The translations under genes and the position numbers were made by a program. This document shows positions 24,151 to 32,398 of a stretch of 64,000 nucleotides of DNA, piece by piece. Source of the stretch: Collinsella sp. (GTDB lineage: Bacteria; Actinomycetota; Coriobacteriia; Coriobacteriales; Coriobacteriaceae); contig DXMK01000006.1 in NCBI GenBank assembly GCA_019414245.1, positions 62,001 through 126,000 on the forward strand. The letters run 5' to 3'. The notes below the pieces were generated by a model. The model was given only the letters and a program-made list of their open reading frames with translations, ran no database searches and was not told where the DNA came from. Each line of letters begins with the position of its first letter. Positions within the stretch are counted from its first letter, which is position 1.

Positions 24151-24570
24151 ATGATTAAAGAGCTTTGCCACGACGAGGCTATCCTGTCCCAGCGTTGCGA
24201 GGTTGCGACCGTCGAGGACGAGTCGGTTGCTCAGGACCTGATCGATACCATCAAGTCGCTCGATGATGCCGGCTGCTTGGCCGCCAACCAGATCGGCGTT
24301 ACCAAGAAGGTCTGCGTCTACCTGGACGACGCCGGCGAGCCCCACGTGCTCTACAACCCCCGTCTGGTGTTTGGCCTGGGCGCCAGCAAGATGGAGGAGA
24401 GCTGCCTGACGCACGAGGAGGTCACCAAGTCCACGCGCTATATCAAGTGCAAGGTTGCCTTTGACCAGATCGTCGATGGCAAGATGCGCGAGCGCAAGCA
24501 GGACTTTGTGGGCTTCGAGGCGCAGATGGTCCAGCATATGATCGACCACTGTCTTGGAAAGTTGGTCTAA
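24151..24570 (+). CDS. Peptide deformylase-like protein lacking the catalytic Glu
   Basis: 139 residues with the deformylase fold. Motif 1 is GCLAANQIG and motif 2 is ESCLT (canonical EGCLS), with the metal-ligand Cys. Motif 3 reads QHMIDH where active enzymes have QHEIDH. Both His ligands are present but the general-base Glu is Met. It is probably inactive or altered as a deformylase, perhaps a binding or regulatory paralogue. A canonical deformylase is at 31783. Start ATG 24151 with GGAGG upstream. Confidence 0.85.
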   Translation: MIKELCHDEAILSQRCEVATVEDESVAQDLIDTIKSLDDAGCLAANQIGVTKKVCVYLDDAGEPHVLYNPRLVFGLGASKMEESCLTHEEVTKSTRYIKCKVAFDQIVDGKMRERKQDFVGFEAQMVQHMIDHCLGKLV

Positions 24571-24604
24571 GGGGACCAAAGCACCGCACTTCGTCTCTTT
24601 TGGT

Positions 24605-24638
24605 CCGGGCGTGACATTGTTGTCATGTCCGGGCTTTT
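24605..24638 (+). terminator. Terminator between deformylase-like gene and bile salt hydrolase
   Basis: Stem CCGGGCGTGACA / TGTCATGTCCGG (with G-U pairs) around TTGT, followed by GCTTTT. An adjacent weaker stem GGACCAAA / TTTTGGTCC precedes it. Confidence 0.7.
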
Positions 24639-24701
24639 GTGTTTAGCGCCTTTTTGTTTGGTGACAATAACCTTAGCAGGACCGTAAAGCTAGGAGGCGC
24701 T

Positions 24702-25667
24702 ATGTGCACGAGCATTCGATTTACCGATAATTCTGGCCACATGTATCTGGGCCGCAACCTCGACTGGAGCTTTGACTACGGCCAACAGGTTCGCGTGATG
24801 CCGCGCGGGTTCCACATTCCGTATTCGTTTATCGACGATGCGTCGGCGGCACACGCGGTAATCGGCATGTGCATCGATTACAAGAACTATCCCATGTTTT
24901 TCGACTGTGGTAACGATGCGGGTCTGGCTGTGGCGGGGCTCAACTTTCCCGGCTATGCCGAGTATGCCGAGGGCCCTGTCGACGGCAAGAACAATATCGC
25001 GGCCTATGAGTTTCCCCTGTGGGTGGCAGCGACGTTCTCGACGGTCGATGAGGTCGAGGCCGCGCTGCGCGACACGGTGATTGTCGCCAAATCTGCCGGA
25101 GAGGGGCTGGGCGTGTCGCTGCTCCATTGGATTATCGGCGACAGCCAGCGCAGCATCGTGGTCGAGATGATGGCTGACGGCCTGCATGTATACGACGATC
25201 CGGTCGACACCCTTGCCAACCAGCCGACCTTCCCGTGGCACATGGAAAACCTGCGCACCTATATCACCGCCACAAGCGATTTTCCGCAGACGGCGACATG
25301 GCGTGGCGCCGAGCTTAAGCCCTATGGAGCCGGTGCCGGCATGCGCGGCATTCCGGGCGATTGCTATTCGCCGAGCCGTTTTGTAAAGGCGGCGTACCTC
25401 AATGCCAATTACCCGCAAAAGGAGAGCGAGACCGAAAACGTCGTTCGCATGTTCCGCTCGCTCGAGGGCGTGGTGATGATTGAGGGGGCGTCCAGGATGG
25501 GCGATGGCAAGTTCGAGAAGACTATCTATACCGGATGCTTTAGCGCGCGCACGGGCAATTATTACTACGCGATGTATGGGGATCCGTCGATTCGTTACGT
25601 GAGCCTGATGGATGCCGAGGGCGCGAGCCCCGATAGGCTCGTGGTTCCCGAGCCGCGCCGTTCGTAG
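24702..25667 (+). CDS. bsh: Bile salt hydrolase / linear amide C-N hydrolase
   Basis: 321-residue Ntn hydrolase of the choloylglycine hydrolase family, which cleaves taurine or glycine from conjugated bile salts. After removal of Met1 the catalytic Cys2 is exposed (MCTSIRF). Other active-site residues are in place: Arg18 and Asp21 in LGRNLDW, Asn near 82 in GLNFPGY, an Asn in TLANQPTFPW, and the Arg in CYSPSRFVKA. The length is normal. The start requires ATG 24702 (AGGAGG upstream) so that Cys is residue 2; the longer frame from 24639 is rejected. Cytoplasmic. Penicillin V acylase-like activity is the main alternative. Confidence 0.9.
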   Translation: MCTSIRFTDNSGHMYLGRNLDWSFDYGQQVRVMPRGFHIPYSFIDDASAAHAVIGMCIDYKNYPMFFDCGNDAGLAVAGLNFPGYAEYAEGPVDGKNNIAAYEFPLWVAATFSTVDEVEAALRDTVIVAKSAGEGLGVSLLHWIIGDSQRSIVVEMMADGLHVYDDPVDTLANQPTFPWHMENLRTYITATSDFPQTATWRGAELKPYGAGAGMRGIPGDCYSPSRFVKAAYLNANYPQKESETENVVRMFRSLEGVVMIEGASRMGDGKFEKTIYTGCFSARTGNYYYAMYGDPSIRYVSLMDAEGASPDRLVVPEPRRS

Positions 25668-25690
25668 CCGCTAGCTTTACTGCAATGCAA

Positions 25691-25725
25691 AGCGGCCCTG
25701 CGTCTCTCGTGAGGTGCAGGGCCGC
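25691..25725. terminator. Bidirectional terminator between bsh and kup
   Basis: Perfect stem AGCGGCCCTGC / GCAGGGCCGCT with a 13-nt loop between two convergent genes. Confidence 0.75.
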
Positions 25726-25746
25726 TGTCGTTGATTTGTGACGTCA

Positions 25747-27978
25747 CTAGAAGTTGACGTCGTTGAGTTGTTCGCTCTCGAGGCCGTCGAGCTGTTGCTG
25801 TTCGGGCGTATCGGCGACGCTCTCGAGCAGCTCGGTGGGATCGACGTTCATGTTTCTACCGGCCTCGTTGCCGTTGACCAAGTCGTCCGAGAAGATGTCG
25901 ACTTCCATTTCCTCGGCTTCCTCGATCTGAACTTCGAGCGGCACCTGGGTGCGCACGAGTTTGACTGCCGGGCGCATGCGGGCAAAGAGGGGCACGTACT
26001 CGATGATGATGGCCGAGTTCTCTAGACCGTACCAGCGTGCCGGGCTTCCGCAGGCGCGGCGGACGGCGTACTTGATGGCCATCACGCGGTGGTCGTTGCG
26101 GTTGATGTCCGTTTCGGGGGCGAGCATCTTGCGCAGCATGCAAAAACGGAAGTCGCCCACGTTGCCGCGTGTCTCGTAGATGGAGTAGGTGTGATGCTGC
26201 GGCGGCAGCTCACCCGATGCCATCAGGTCGCCAACGATCTGGCGCAGGTAGGCATTGATGCGCTGGTTGACCTTAAAGCCCAGGTCCAGGCGCACGCGGA
26301 ACAGGAAGTCCGTGCCAAAGGTCTCGACGGAATACTCGTGCGTATAGGGCTCATCGGTAACGTACACGTTGATGAACCAGTATGCCTTGGCGCGCTTGGG
26401 ATGCTTATCCAAGATGGAATAGAGCACATCGCGGTCGAGCGTGAGCGGGTCGGGGCTGTTGGTGAGGAACACCAGGTTGTCGGCAAGCACGGGATAGGTC
26501 TCGTCGTTGCGCAGGCGGTCGAGCTGGTCAATGTACTTGGAGACGGGCAGCAGGATGGTCTGCGTGCGCTCGATGGCGGTGCCGCGGCGCCACACGTACA
26601 TAAGGCCAAACAGCAGCGCGGCCAAGAAGATCATGACATAGCCGCCGTCAAAGAACATGGTGAGGCACGAGGCAAAGAAGCACAGCTCAATGGCGCCAAA
26701 GAGCAGTGCGAAGACGCAGGCACCCAGTTTGTGCTTGAGGATGCCGGCGATATAGCTCGTCAAAAGCGTCGTGGTCATGAGCATGGTCACGGTGATGGCG
26801 AGGCCGTAGGCGCTCTCCATGCGCTCGGAGTTCTGGAACAGCAGCACGATGAAGATGCAGCCGACCCACATGATGTTGTTGACGAGCGGAATATAGAGCT
26901 GGCCCTTGGTGTCGCTGGGGTAGTGGATGCGCAGGTGCGGCATGAGATTGAGACGGGTTGCCTCGGATACCAGCGAGAACGAGCCGGTGATGAGCGCCTG
27001 CGAGGCGATGATGGCCGCTACGGCCGAAAGCACGATGGCAAAGGGGCGCAGGGGCTCGGGAAGCATCATGTAGAACGGGTTGACGATATCCATCGCGAGC
27101 ATCTGGGGGTTGGAGTTATTGGCGAGCAGCCAAGCGCCCTGACCCAGGTAGTTGAGGATAAGGGCCGCCTTAACAAACGGCCAGGATGCATAGATGTTTG
27201 CCTTGCCAACGTGGCCCATGTCCGAGTAGAGGGCCTCGGCGCCGGTCGTCGACAGAAAGACAAAGCCGAGCACCATAATGCCCGAGTGGTTGATGGGCGA
27301 GAACAGGAACATGATGCCGCGGATGGGGTTGAGCGCACGCAAGATGGACAGGTTGCCGAGCATGTTGAACAGGCCGGCGCCTGCCAGGAACAGGAACCAC
27401 AGCGTCATGAGCGGGCCGAACAGCTTGCCGATCGACGAGGTACCGGCGCGCTGCATGGCAAACAGGCCGCAGATAATGATGATGGTGATGATGATTACGT
27501 TGGTCTGGCCGTCACCCAAAAGCGCGTGGCCCCACTCGATAGTGCGCAAGCCCTCGATGGCCGTGGTAACCGTGACGGCGGGGGTGAGGATGCCGTCGGC
27601 GAGCAGCGCCGCGCCGCCGATCATGGCGGGAAGGATCAGCCACGGCGCCACTTTGCGCACCAAGCTAAACAGGGCGAAGATGCCGCCCTCGTTGTGGTTA
27701 TCGGCCTTCATGGCGATAACCACGTACTTGACCGTGGTCACGAGCGTCATGGTCCAGATGACAAGCGAAAGCGCTCCCAAGATCATGTCTTCGCTGACGG
27801 TACCGATGCCGCCGTTGTTGGCGACGATTGATTTCATGGTGTACATGGGGCTCGTGCCGATGTCGCCATAGACGACGCCGAGCGTTACGAGCAGCATGCC
27901 AGCGGAGAGGGGGATGGCTCCGTGCCCGCCTTGACCACGCTGGTCTTGGGGGCTTGCCTCCAGTTTGTTGTGTGCCAC
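25747..27978 (-). CDS. kup: KUP/HAK/KT potassium uptake protein
   Basis: 743-residue K+:H+ symporter. The N-terminal block LGVVYGDIGTSPMYTMKSI is the Kup hallmark. About 12 membrane segments follow to around residue 450 (GLAITVTMLMTT is a late one), then a long cytosolic C-terminal region. Start: GTG 27976-27978 with AAAGGGAG just upstream is preferred over ATG 27996, which lacks a Shine-Dalgarno. The acidic tail (EEAEEMEVDIFSDD) extends beyond typical Kup. Kup proteins are often regulated by c-di-AMP, but I see no ydaO riboswitch upstream. A palindrome at 28001-28021 could be an operator. Confidence 0.93.
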   Translation of the reverse strand: MAHNKLEASPQDQRGQGGHGAIPLSAGMLLVTLGVVYGDIGTSPMYTMKSIVANNGGIGTVSEDMILGALSLVIWTMTLVTTVKYVVIAMKADNHNEGGIFALFSLVRKVAPWLILPAMIGGAALLADGILTPAVTVTTAIEGLRTIEWGHALLGDGQTNVIIITIIIICGLFAMQRAGTSSIGKLFGPLMTLWFLFLAGAGLFNMLGNLSILRALNPIRGIMFLFSPINHSGIMVLGFVFLSTTGAEALYSDMGHVGKANIYASWPFVKAALILNYLGQGAWLLANNSNPQMLAMDIVNPFYMMLPEPLRPFAIVLSAVAAIIASQALITGSFSLVSEATRLNLMPHLRIHYPSDTKGQLYIPLVNNIMWVGCIFIVLLFQNSERMESAYGLAITVTMLMTTTLLTSYIAGILKHKLGACVFALLFGAIELCFFASCLTMFFDGGYVMIFLAALLFGLMYVWRRGTAIERTQTILLPVSKYIDQLDRLRNDETYPVLADNLVFLTNSPDPLTLDRDVLYSILDKHPKRAKAYWFINVYVTDEPYTHEYSVETFGTDFLFRVRLDLGFKVNQRINAYLRQIVGDLMASGELPPQHHTYSIYETRGNVGDFRFCMLRKMLAPETDINRNDHRVMAIKYAVRRACGSPARWYGLENSAIIIEYVPLFARMRPAVKLVRTQVPLEVQIEEAEEMEVDIFSDDLVNGNEAGRNMNVDPTELLESVADTPEQQQLDGLESEQLNDVNF

Positions 27979-28000
27979 GTGGACTCCCTTTGACATCCGG

Positions 28001-28021
28001 TTATCTGTCTAGGACAGATAA
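28001..28021. promoter_or_regulatory. Palindrome upstream of kup
   Basis: Perfect 9-bp arms TTATCTGTC - TAG - GACAGATAA located 23 bp upstream of the kup GTG. It may be a repressor operator or a leader hairpin. Confidence 0.45.
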
Positions 28022-28078
28022 TCTTTATGCCGTCTTTATACATACAAGAGCAGTTTGGCACATCGGGTTATTTTAGAC

Positions 28079-28102
28079 AATAATCCTCAGCTGGGGATTA
28101 TT
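28079..28102 (-). terminator. Weak hairpin downstream of the EamA transporter gene
   Basis: Arms AATAATCC / GGATTATT around an 8-nt loop, in AT-rich sequence just after the stop of the transporter gene at 28138. The T-tract is poor. Confidence 0.4.
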
Positions 28103-28137
28103 TATCTACGCAGGTAGCATTTCAAAGCAGGGGCTTT

Positions 28138-29049
28138 TTAAGCACGTACTGTCTGGGCGATGCCAGCCTTGGCGTTTGCGCGTTTGCCGGCGAGTTCGCA
28201 AAAAATCGCGCCGCCGATGATAAGCGCGGCGCCCAGCAGGCGGACCGGTGTTATGGCTTCACCCAAAAGGGCGGCCGAGAACACGACCGCCGAAAGCGGC
28301 TCGAGGTAGCCGACGACGGCGACGGTCTGGACGGGCAGCTTGGCGACGGCGCTAAAGTAGAGCAGGCAACCAATGCCGGTGTTGACGACGCCGAGCATAG
28401 CGACGGCGTGCCAATCAATACTGGCGGCGACGCCGGCGGACAGGAACGAGGGAGCGCCCTGCGTGATGAGCGTGAGGACCAGTGCGGTCACAAAGGCGGC
28501 GCTCACCTGGAGCGCGGAGTTCTCGAGGCCCTCGATGTGCGGCGCACCCTTGCTGGCGATGACCATCAATGCATAGCAGAAGGCCGAGGCGATTCCACAG
28601 ACGATGCCCGCAATGGGCATATTGCCGCCTAGACCTTGCGCTGCAATGAGAAAAGCACCGCAAGCAACGGCGACAAAGCCGGCGATTTTGCCGCCGGTCA
28701 GCTTTTCGCCAAAGATGAGCGGGGAGAGCGCCATGACAATGATGGGGCCGCAGTAGTACAGCAGCGAGGATGCGCCGACGCCGATCGTCTGGTAGGCGCG
28801 GAACAGAAAAATCCAGCTGGCGCCCAGCGCAGCTCCCGAGAGGAGGAGGGCCGCGGCTTCGCGGGGACGAGATGGCGCCTGCAACTTATGGTGTTGGGTG
28901 ATGGCGAGGATAGTGACAAGCGAGAGAGCGCCCAAAAACGTGCGTAGCAGCACGATATCGGAGCTCGGCAGCGCGATGGCAGCGGCGATGATGCCGTTGG
29001 AGCCAAACAATAGCAATGCTGCTAAGTACGTAAACAGTCCGTTGTTCAT
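28138..29049 (-). CDS. EamA-family (DMT superfamily) transporter
   Basis: 303-residue membrane protein with ten predicted helices arranged as two EamA repeats. The second repeat begins around IAGIVCGIASAFCYALMVIA, and VVGYLEPLSAVVFSAALLGE is the family's C-terminal signature (LEPLxAxxxxxxxLGE). Such proteins usually export amino acids or other metabolites. It is transcribed divergently from the LysR gene at 29168, the normal arrangement for a LysR-controlled exporter. Substrate unknown. Confidence 0.88.
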   Translation of the reverse strand: MNNGLFTYLAALLLFGSNGIIAAAIALPSSDIVLLRTFLGALSLVTILAITQHHKLQAPSRPREAAALLLSGAALGASWIFLFRAYQTIGVGASSLLYYCGPIIVMALSPLIFGEKLTGGKIAGFVAVACGAFLIAAQGLGGNMPIAGIVCGIASAFCYALMVIASKGAPHIEGLENSALQVSAAFVTALVLTLITQGAPSFLSAGVAASIDWHAVAMLGVVNTGIGCLLYFSAVAKLPVQTVAVVGYLEPLSAVVFSAALLGEAITPVRLLGAALIIGGAIFCELAGKRANAKAGIAQTVRA

Positions 29050-29167
29050 GCGCTGACATCCCCTCTATATCTGAGCATGTTCACTATGGGTGAACTGGCT
29101 CTAGAAGAAAAGCGAATATAATGCATGGATAACATGACAAAAACTCATGCAAAGGTGGAAGGGTGTC

Positions 29168-30025
29168 GTGGAAACGAATATTCAAAAGATGCAGGTGCTG
29201 CTGGAGACGGTGCGCGCCGGAAGCTTTACGCGTGCTGCCGAGCGCCTGAGCTATTCGCAGTCGGGCGTGAGCCGTATGGTGGCCGATCTTGAGGCCGACT
29301 GGGGTTTTAAGGTGCTCGACCGCAGTCGCGAGGGCGTGGCTCTTTCTGCCGACGGGCGGCAGGTCATGCCGGCTGTCGAGGCGCTCTGCGAGGAATTCAC
29401 TCGCTTGCAGCGACGGGTGGATGAGATGCGTGGACTCATGCGCGGCAAAATCTGCATCGGTACGTTTTCGAGTGTGGCGACCCACGTGCTGCCGCCGGTG
29501 ATTGCGCGCTTTCGCGCCGATCATCCGGATGTCGATTATGAGTTGCTGATGGGCGACTATTCAGAGATCGAACAATGGGTGGCAGAGGGCCGCTGCGACC
29601 TGGGCTTTATTCCGCGCGAGCCACGCGGCGCCGGCATGGCGTCGCGACCGTTGGTGCAAGACGAGCTGATGGCCGTGGTGCCAGCGGACTCCTCGCTTGC
29701 CACCGCGGAGGTCGTTTCCCTTGCCGATTTGGCCAACGAGCAGTTTATCCTGCTGGAACGCGGTAGCGACGACGAGATTACGCCGCTGTTTCGCCGCGCG
29801 GGCCTGGCGGTGCGCTCTAAGCTGTCGACCTGGGATGACTATGCGATTATGGCCATGGTCGAGGACGGCCTGGGCGTGAGTATTCTTCCCGCGCTCATCT
29901 TGCGCCGTTGTCAGTTCGATGTTGCCGTGCGTTCGCTCGAGGGACATCCCCATCGGCAGATCAATGCGATATATCGCACGGCTGACGTTTCGCTTGCCGC
30001 CGCTCGATTCCTTGAATACCTCTAA
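29168..30025 (+). CDS. LysR-family transcriptional regulator, divergent from EamA transporter
   Basis: 285 residues. Winged helix: MQVLLETVRAGSFTRAAERL, then SQSGVSRMVADLE and DRSREGVALSADG; the effector-binding domain starts near GKICIGTFSSVATHVLP. GTG 29168 is preferred, with GGAAGG a few bases upstream; the ATG at 29147 is possible. It probably controls the divergent transporter (28138). Confidence 0.88.
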   Translation: METNIQKMQVLLETVRAGSFTRAAERLSYSQSGVSRMVADLEADWGFKVLDRSREGVALSADGRQVMPAVEALCEEFTRLQRRVDEMRGLMRGKICIGTFSSVATHVLPPVIARFRADHPDVDYELLMGDYSEIEQWVAEGRCDLGFIPREPRGAGMASRPLVQDELMAVVPADSSLATAEVVSLADLANEQFILLERGSDDEITPLFRRAGLAVRSKLSTWDDYAIMAMVEDGLGVSILPALILRRCQFDVAVRSLEGHPHRQINAIYRTADVSLAAARFLEYL

Positions 30026-30084
30026 ACGCGTACACGCCATTGTCCGCTTTGGGCAAACCTCGGAGTTCGGTACGTTTTCTTATG

Positions 30085-30166
30085 AAATTGAACTTTCGAA
30101 TGAGGCGCGGCGCTATACTGCTTACTAAATTGAACCTCGGTTCAATTCGTGTTCTATAAATTGAAC
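30085..30166 (+). promoter_or_regulatory. Promoter with AATTGAAC operator cluster
   Basis: A perfect 9-bp palindrome AATTGAACC-TC-GGTTCAATT (30128-30147) is flanked by two half-sites AAATTGAAC (30085-30093 and 30158-30166). A TATACT -10 candidate (30114-30119) lies between the first half-site and the palindrome. The layout suggests that the downstream XRE-HTH fusion protein represses its own promoter. Confidence 0.65.
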
Positions 30167-30187
30167 TTTGCCAGCGAGGAGGTTCCT

Positions 30188-31708
30188 GTGGCCCAAGAGA
30201 CGTTTAGCGATCGCCTGCGACAGGCTATGTCCGATCGCGACGTTCGCCAGTCGGACGTGATCCGCGCATCGGAGATGCTCGGCAAAAAACTCGGCAAGAG
30301 TCAGATGAGCCAATATGTGAGCGGCAAGACGATCCCGCGGCGCGATGTGGCTGAGCTGCTCGCTCGTATTTTGGAGGTCGATGTTACCTGGCTGCTTGCC
30401 GGCGACGCCGATCAAGGCGAGGCATCATCACCCCGCAACGATTCCAAGCCCGAACCCCATCCCTCAGCTCAAATTGCAAGGAGCACCACCATGCGTACTT
30501 TTTCTAAATCCACCAAGCTCGATAACGTCCTGTATGACGTGCGCGGTCCCGTCGTCGACGAGGCCGCCCGTATGGAGGACGAGGGTGAGCGCATACTCAA
30601 GCTCAATATCGGTAACCCGGCGCCCTTCGGTTTCCGCACGCCCGATGAGGTCATCAAGGACATGCGCCAGCAGCTGCCCGACTGCGAAGGCTATTCCAAC
30701 TCGCGTGGCCTGTTCTCCGCGCGCAAGGCGATCATGCAGTATTCGCAGATCAAGGGCCTGCCCAACGTTCAGATGGAGCATATCTACACGGGCAACGGCG
30801 TGTCCGAGCTCATTCAGCTTTCGATGAACGCGCTGCTCGACAATGGCGACGAGATTCTGATCCCCAGCCCCGACTATCCGCTCTGGACGGCGTGCGCAAC
30901 CCTTGCCGGCGGTCATCCTGTGCACTATCTGTGCGATGAGCAGGCGGATTGGTATCCCGACCTGGAGGATATGGAGTCCAAGATCACGAGCGCGACCAAG
31001 GCCCTCGTCATCATCAACCCCAACAACCCCACGGGTTCCGTCTATCCGCGCGAGGTGCTCGAGGGCATCGTCGAGGTTGCACGCAGGCATCAGCTGATGA
31101 TCTTTGCCGATGAGATCTACGACCGCCTGTGCATGGACGGCTACGAGCACGTCTCGATTGCCTCGCTCGCCCCCGACCTGCCCTGCGTTACCTTTAGTGG
31201 CCTTTCCAAGTCGCACATGATTGCGGGCTATCGTATTGGCTGGATGGTGCTCTCGGGCAACCAGCGCTGCATGAGCGACTTCATCATGGGCATCAACATG
31301 CTTTCCAACATGCGCCTGTGCTCCAACGTGCCGGCTCAGTCGATCGTTCAGACGGCACTCGGTGGCCATCAGTCCGTTAACGACTACATCCGTCCCGGCG
31401 GCCGTGTCTACGAGCAGCGCAACTTTGTGTATGAGGCACTCAGCAAGATTGACGGCATCTCGGTAGTTAAGCCGCGTGCGGCGTTCTACATCTTCCCCAA
31501 GATGGATGTAAAGAAGTTCAACATCACCGATGACGAGCAGTTCGCCCTTGACCTGCTGCACGAGAAGAAGATCCTGATCACGCGTGGCGGCGGCTTCAAC
31601 TGGGCTGAGCCCGACCACTTCCGTATCGTGTACCTGCCGCGCATGGAAGTACTCAAAGAGTCCCTCGAAGACCTCGCCGACTTCTTCGATCATTATCGCC
31701 AGTCGTAG
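30188..31708 (+). CDS. XRE-type HTH fused to AlaA-like aminotransferase
   Basis: 506 residues. Residues 1-75 are a Cro/CI-type helix-turn-helix (FSDRLRQAMSDRDVRQSDV, then KSQMSQYVSGKTIPRRD and LARILEVDVTWLL). A polar linker follows. From about residue 102 comes a class I/II PLP aminotransferase close to AlaA (glutamate-pyruvate aminotransferase): LKLNIGNPAPFGF, YSNSRGLFSARKAI, NPNNPTGSVYP, the lysine in FSGLSKSHMIAGYRIGW, and C-terminal FRIVYLP. Start GTG 30188 has GAGGAGG. An internal ATG (30491) with AAGGAG 7 nt upstream would give a free 405-residue enzyme, so two products are possible. Fusion to an XRE domain differs from the common GntR/MocR type. Probably links transamination or PLP state to gene control. 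Confidence 0.88.
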   Translation: MAQETFSDRLRQAMSDRDVRQSDVIRASEMLGKKLGKSQMSQYVSGKTIPRRDVAELLARILEVDVTWLLAGDADQGEASSPRNDSKPEPHPSAQIARSTTMRTFSKSTKLDNVLYDVRGPVVDEAARMEDEGERILKLNIGNPAPFGFRTPDEVIKDMRQQLPDCEGYSNSRGLFSARKAIMQYSQIKGLPNVQMEHIYTGNGVSELIQLSMNALLDNGDEILIPSPDYPLWTACATLAGGHPVHYLCDEQADWYPDLEDMESKITSATKALVIINPNNPTGSVYPREVLEGIVEVARRHQLMIFADEIYDRLCMDGYEHVSIASLAPDLPCVTFSGLSKSHMIAGYRIGWMVLSGNQRCMSDFIMGINMLSNMRLCSNVPAQSIVQTALGGHQSVNDYIRPGGRVYEQRNFVYEALSKIDGISVVKPRAAFYIFPKMDVKKFNITDDEQFALDLLHEKKILITRGGGFNWAEPDHFRIVYLPRMEVLKESLEDLADFFDHYRQS

Positions 31709-31731
31709 GGGATAGAAACTCCGCACTATGA

Positions 31732-31767
31732 AAAGCTCCCTGCAGTTGTTTTGCTGCAGGGAGCTTT
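31732..31767. terminator. Bidirectional terminator between HTH-aminotransferase gene and def
   Basis: 14-nt complementary arms AAAGCTCCCTGCAG / CTGCAGGGAGCTTT with an 8-nt loop between convergent genes. Confidence 0.85.
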
Positions 31768-31782
31768 CTTGAATCGGCGGAA

Positions 31783-32193
31783 CTAAATAACAATCCCGTT
31801 GCAGTGGTCGATTTCGTGTTGGATGATCTCGGCGGTGTAGCCCGAGAAGTTTTTGATGCGGTGGACGAAGTCCTCGTCCAAATACTCAACCTTAATGCGG
31901 CGATAACGGGTACAGGGACGCTCGCCGACGAGCGAGAGGCATCCTTCGCTCGTCTGATAGGCATTGACCTGCTCAAGAATTTGAGGGTTGTACATCAGGA
32001 GTGTCCTGTTGCCGTCCTTTACGCAGATGATGCGTTTGCGCACGCCGATCATGTTGGCGGCGAGGCCCACGCACTCGCGCTCATGCTCGTGGAGTGTATC
32101 CAGGAGATCCTGCCCGGTTGCGGCATCGTCGGGTCCCGCGTCTTCGGAAGGCAGACGCAAAAGGAACTCGGACTTCATGATGGGTTTAATCAT
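31783..32193 (-). CDS. def: Peptide deformylase
   Basis: 136-residue metal-dependent deformylase that removes the formyl group from nascent proteins. All three motifs are intact: GLAANMIG, EGCLS and QHEIDH. It is short, like other actinobacterial/clostridial type members. Start ATG 32191-32193 with GAGGAG upstream; the longer frame is not supported. It is the canonical partner of the Glu-less relative at 24151. Confidence 0.9.
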   Translation of the reverse strand: MIKPIMKSEFLLRLPSEDAGPDDAATGQDLLDTLHEHERECVGLAANMIGVRKRIICVKDGNRTLLMYNPQILEQVNAYQTSEGCLSLVGERPCTRYRRIKVEYLDEDFVHRIKNFSGYTAEIIQHEIDHCNGIVI

Positions 32194-32398
32194 GGCGGGC
32201 TCCTCATGTCTTATGCTTTCGTGGACTTTTAATAATAGCGCGGAAGGAAAGCTGTGCGTCCGCGTTACAATCTTTCGATGTTGGACCATGTTGCCAGATT
32301 CGTCGTGTACGGCGTCTGGCGTAAGTCTAGGGCTCATTTTTCGCCCTGGACTGTCCCTCTGGGGCGATGCGACTGTCGTTCCAAGAGGAAGGAAATGC

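Noticed and set aside
26089..27831. 580-codon plus-strand frame opposite kup
   Set aside because: Charged, low-complexity translation typical of an antisense frame; the Kup protein on the other strand is unambiguous.
27979..28137. Possible c-di-AMP (ydaO) riboswitch upstream of kup
   Set aside because: The conserved ydaO core is absent; only a short palindrome is seen.
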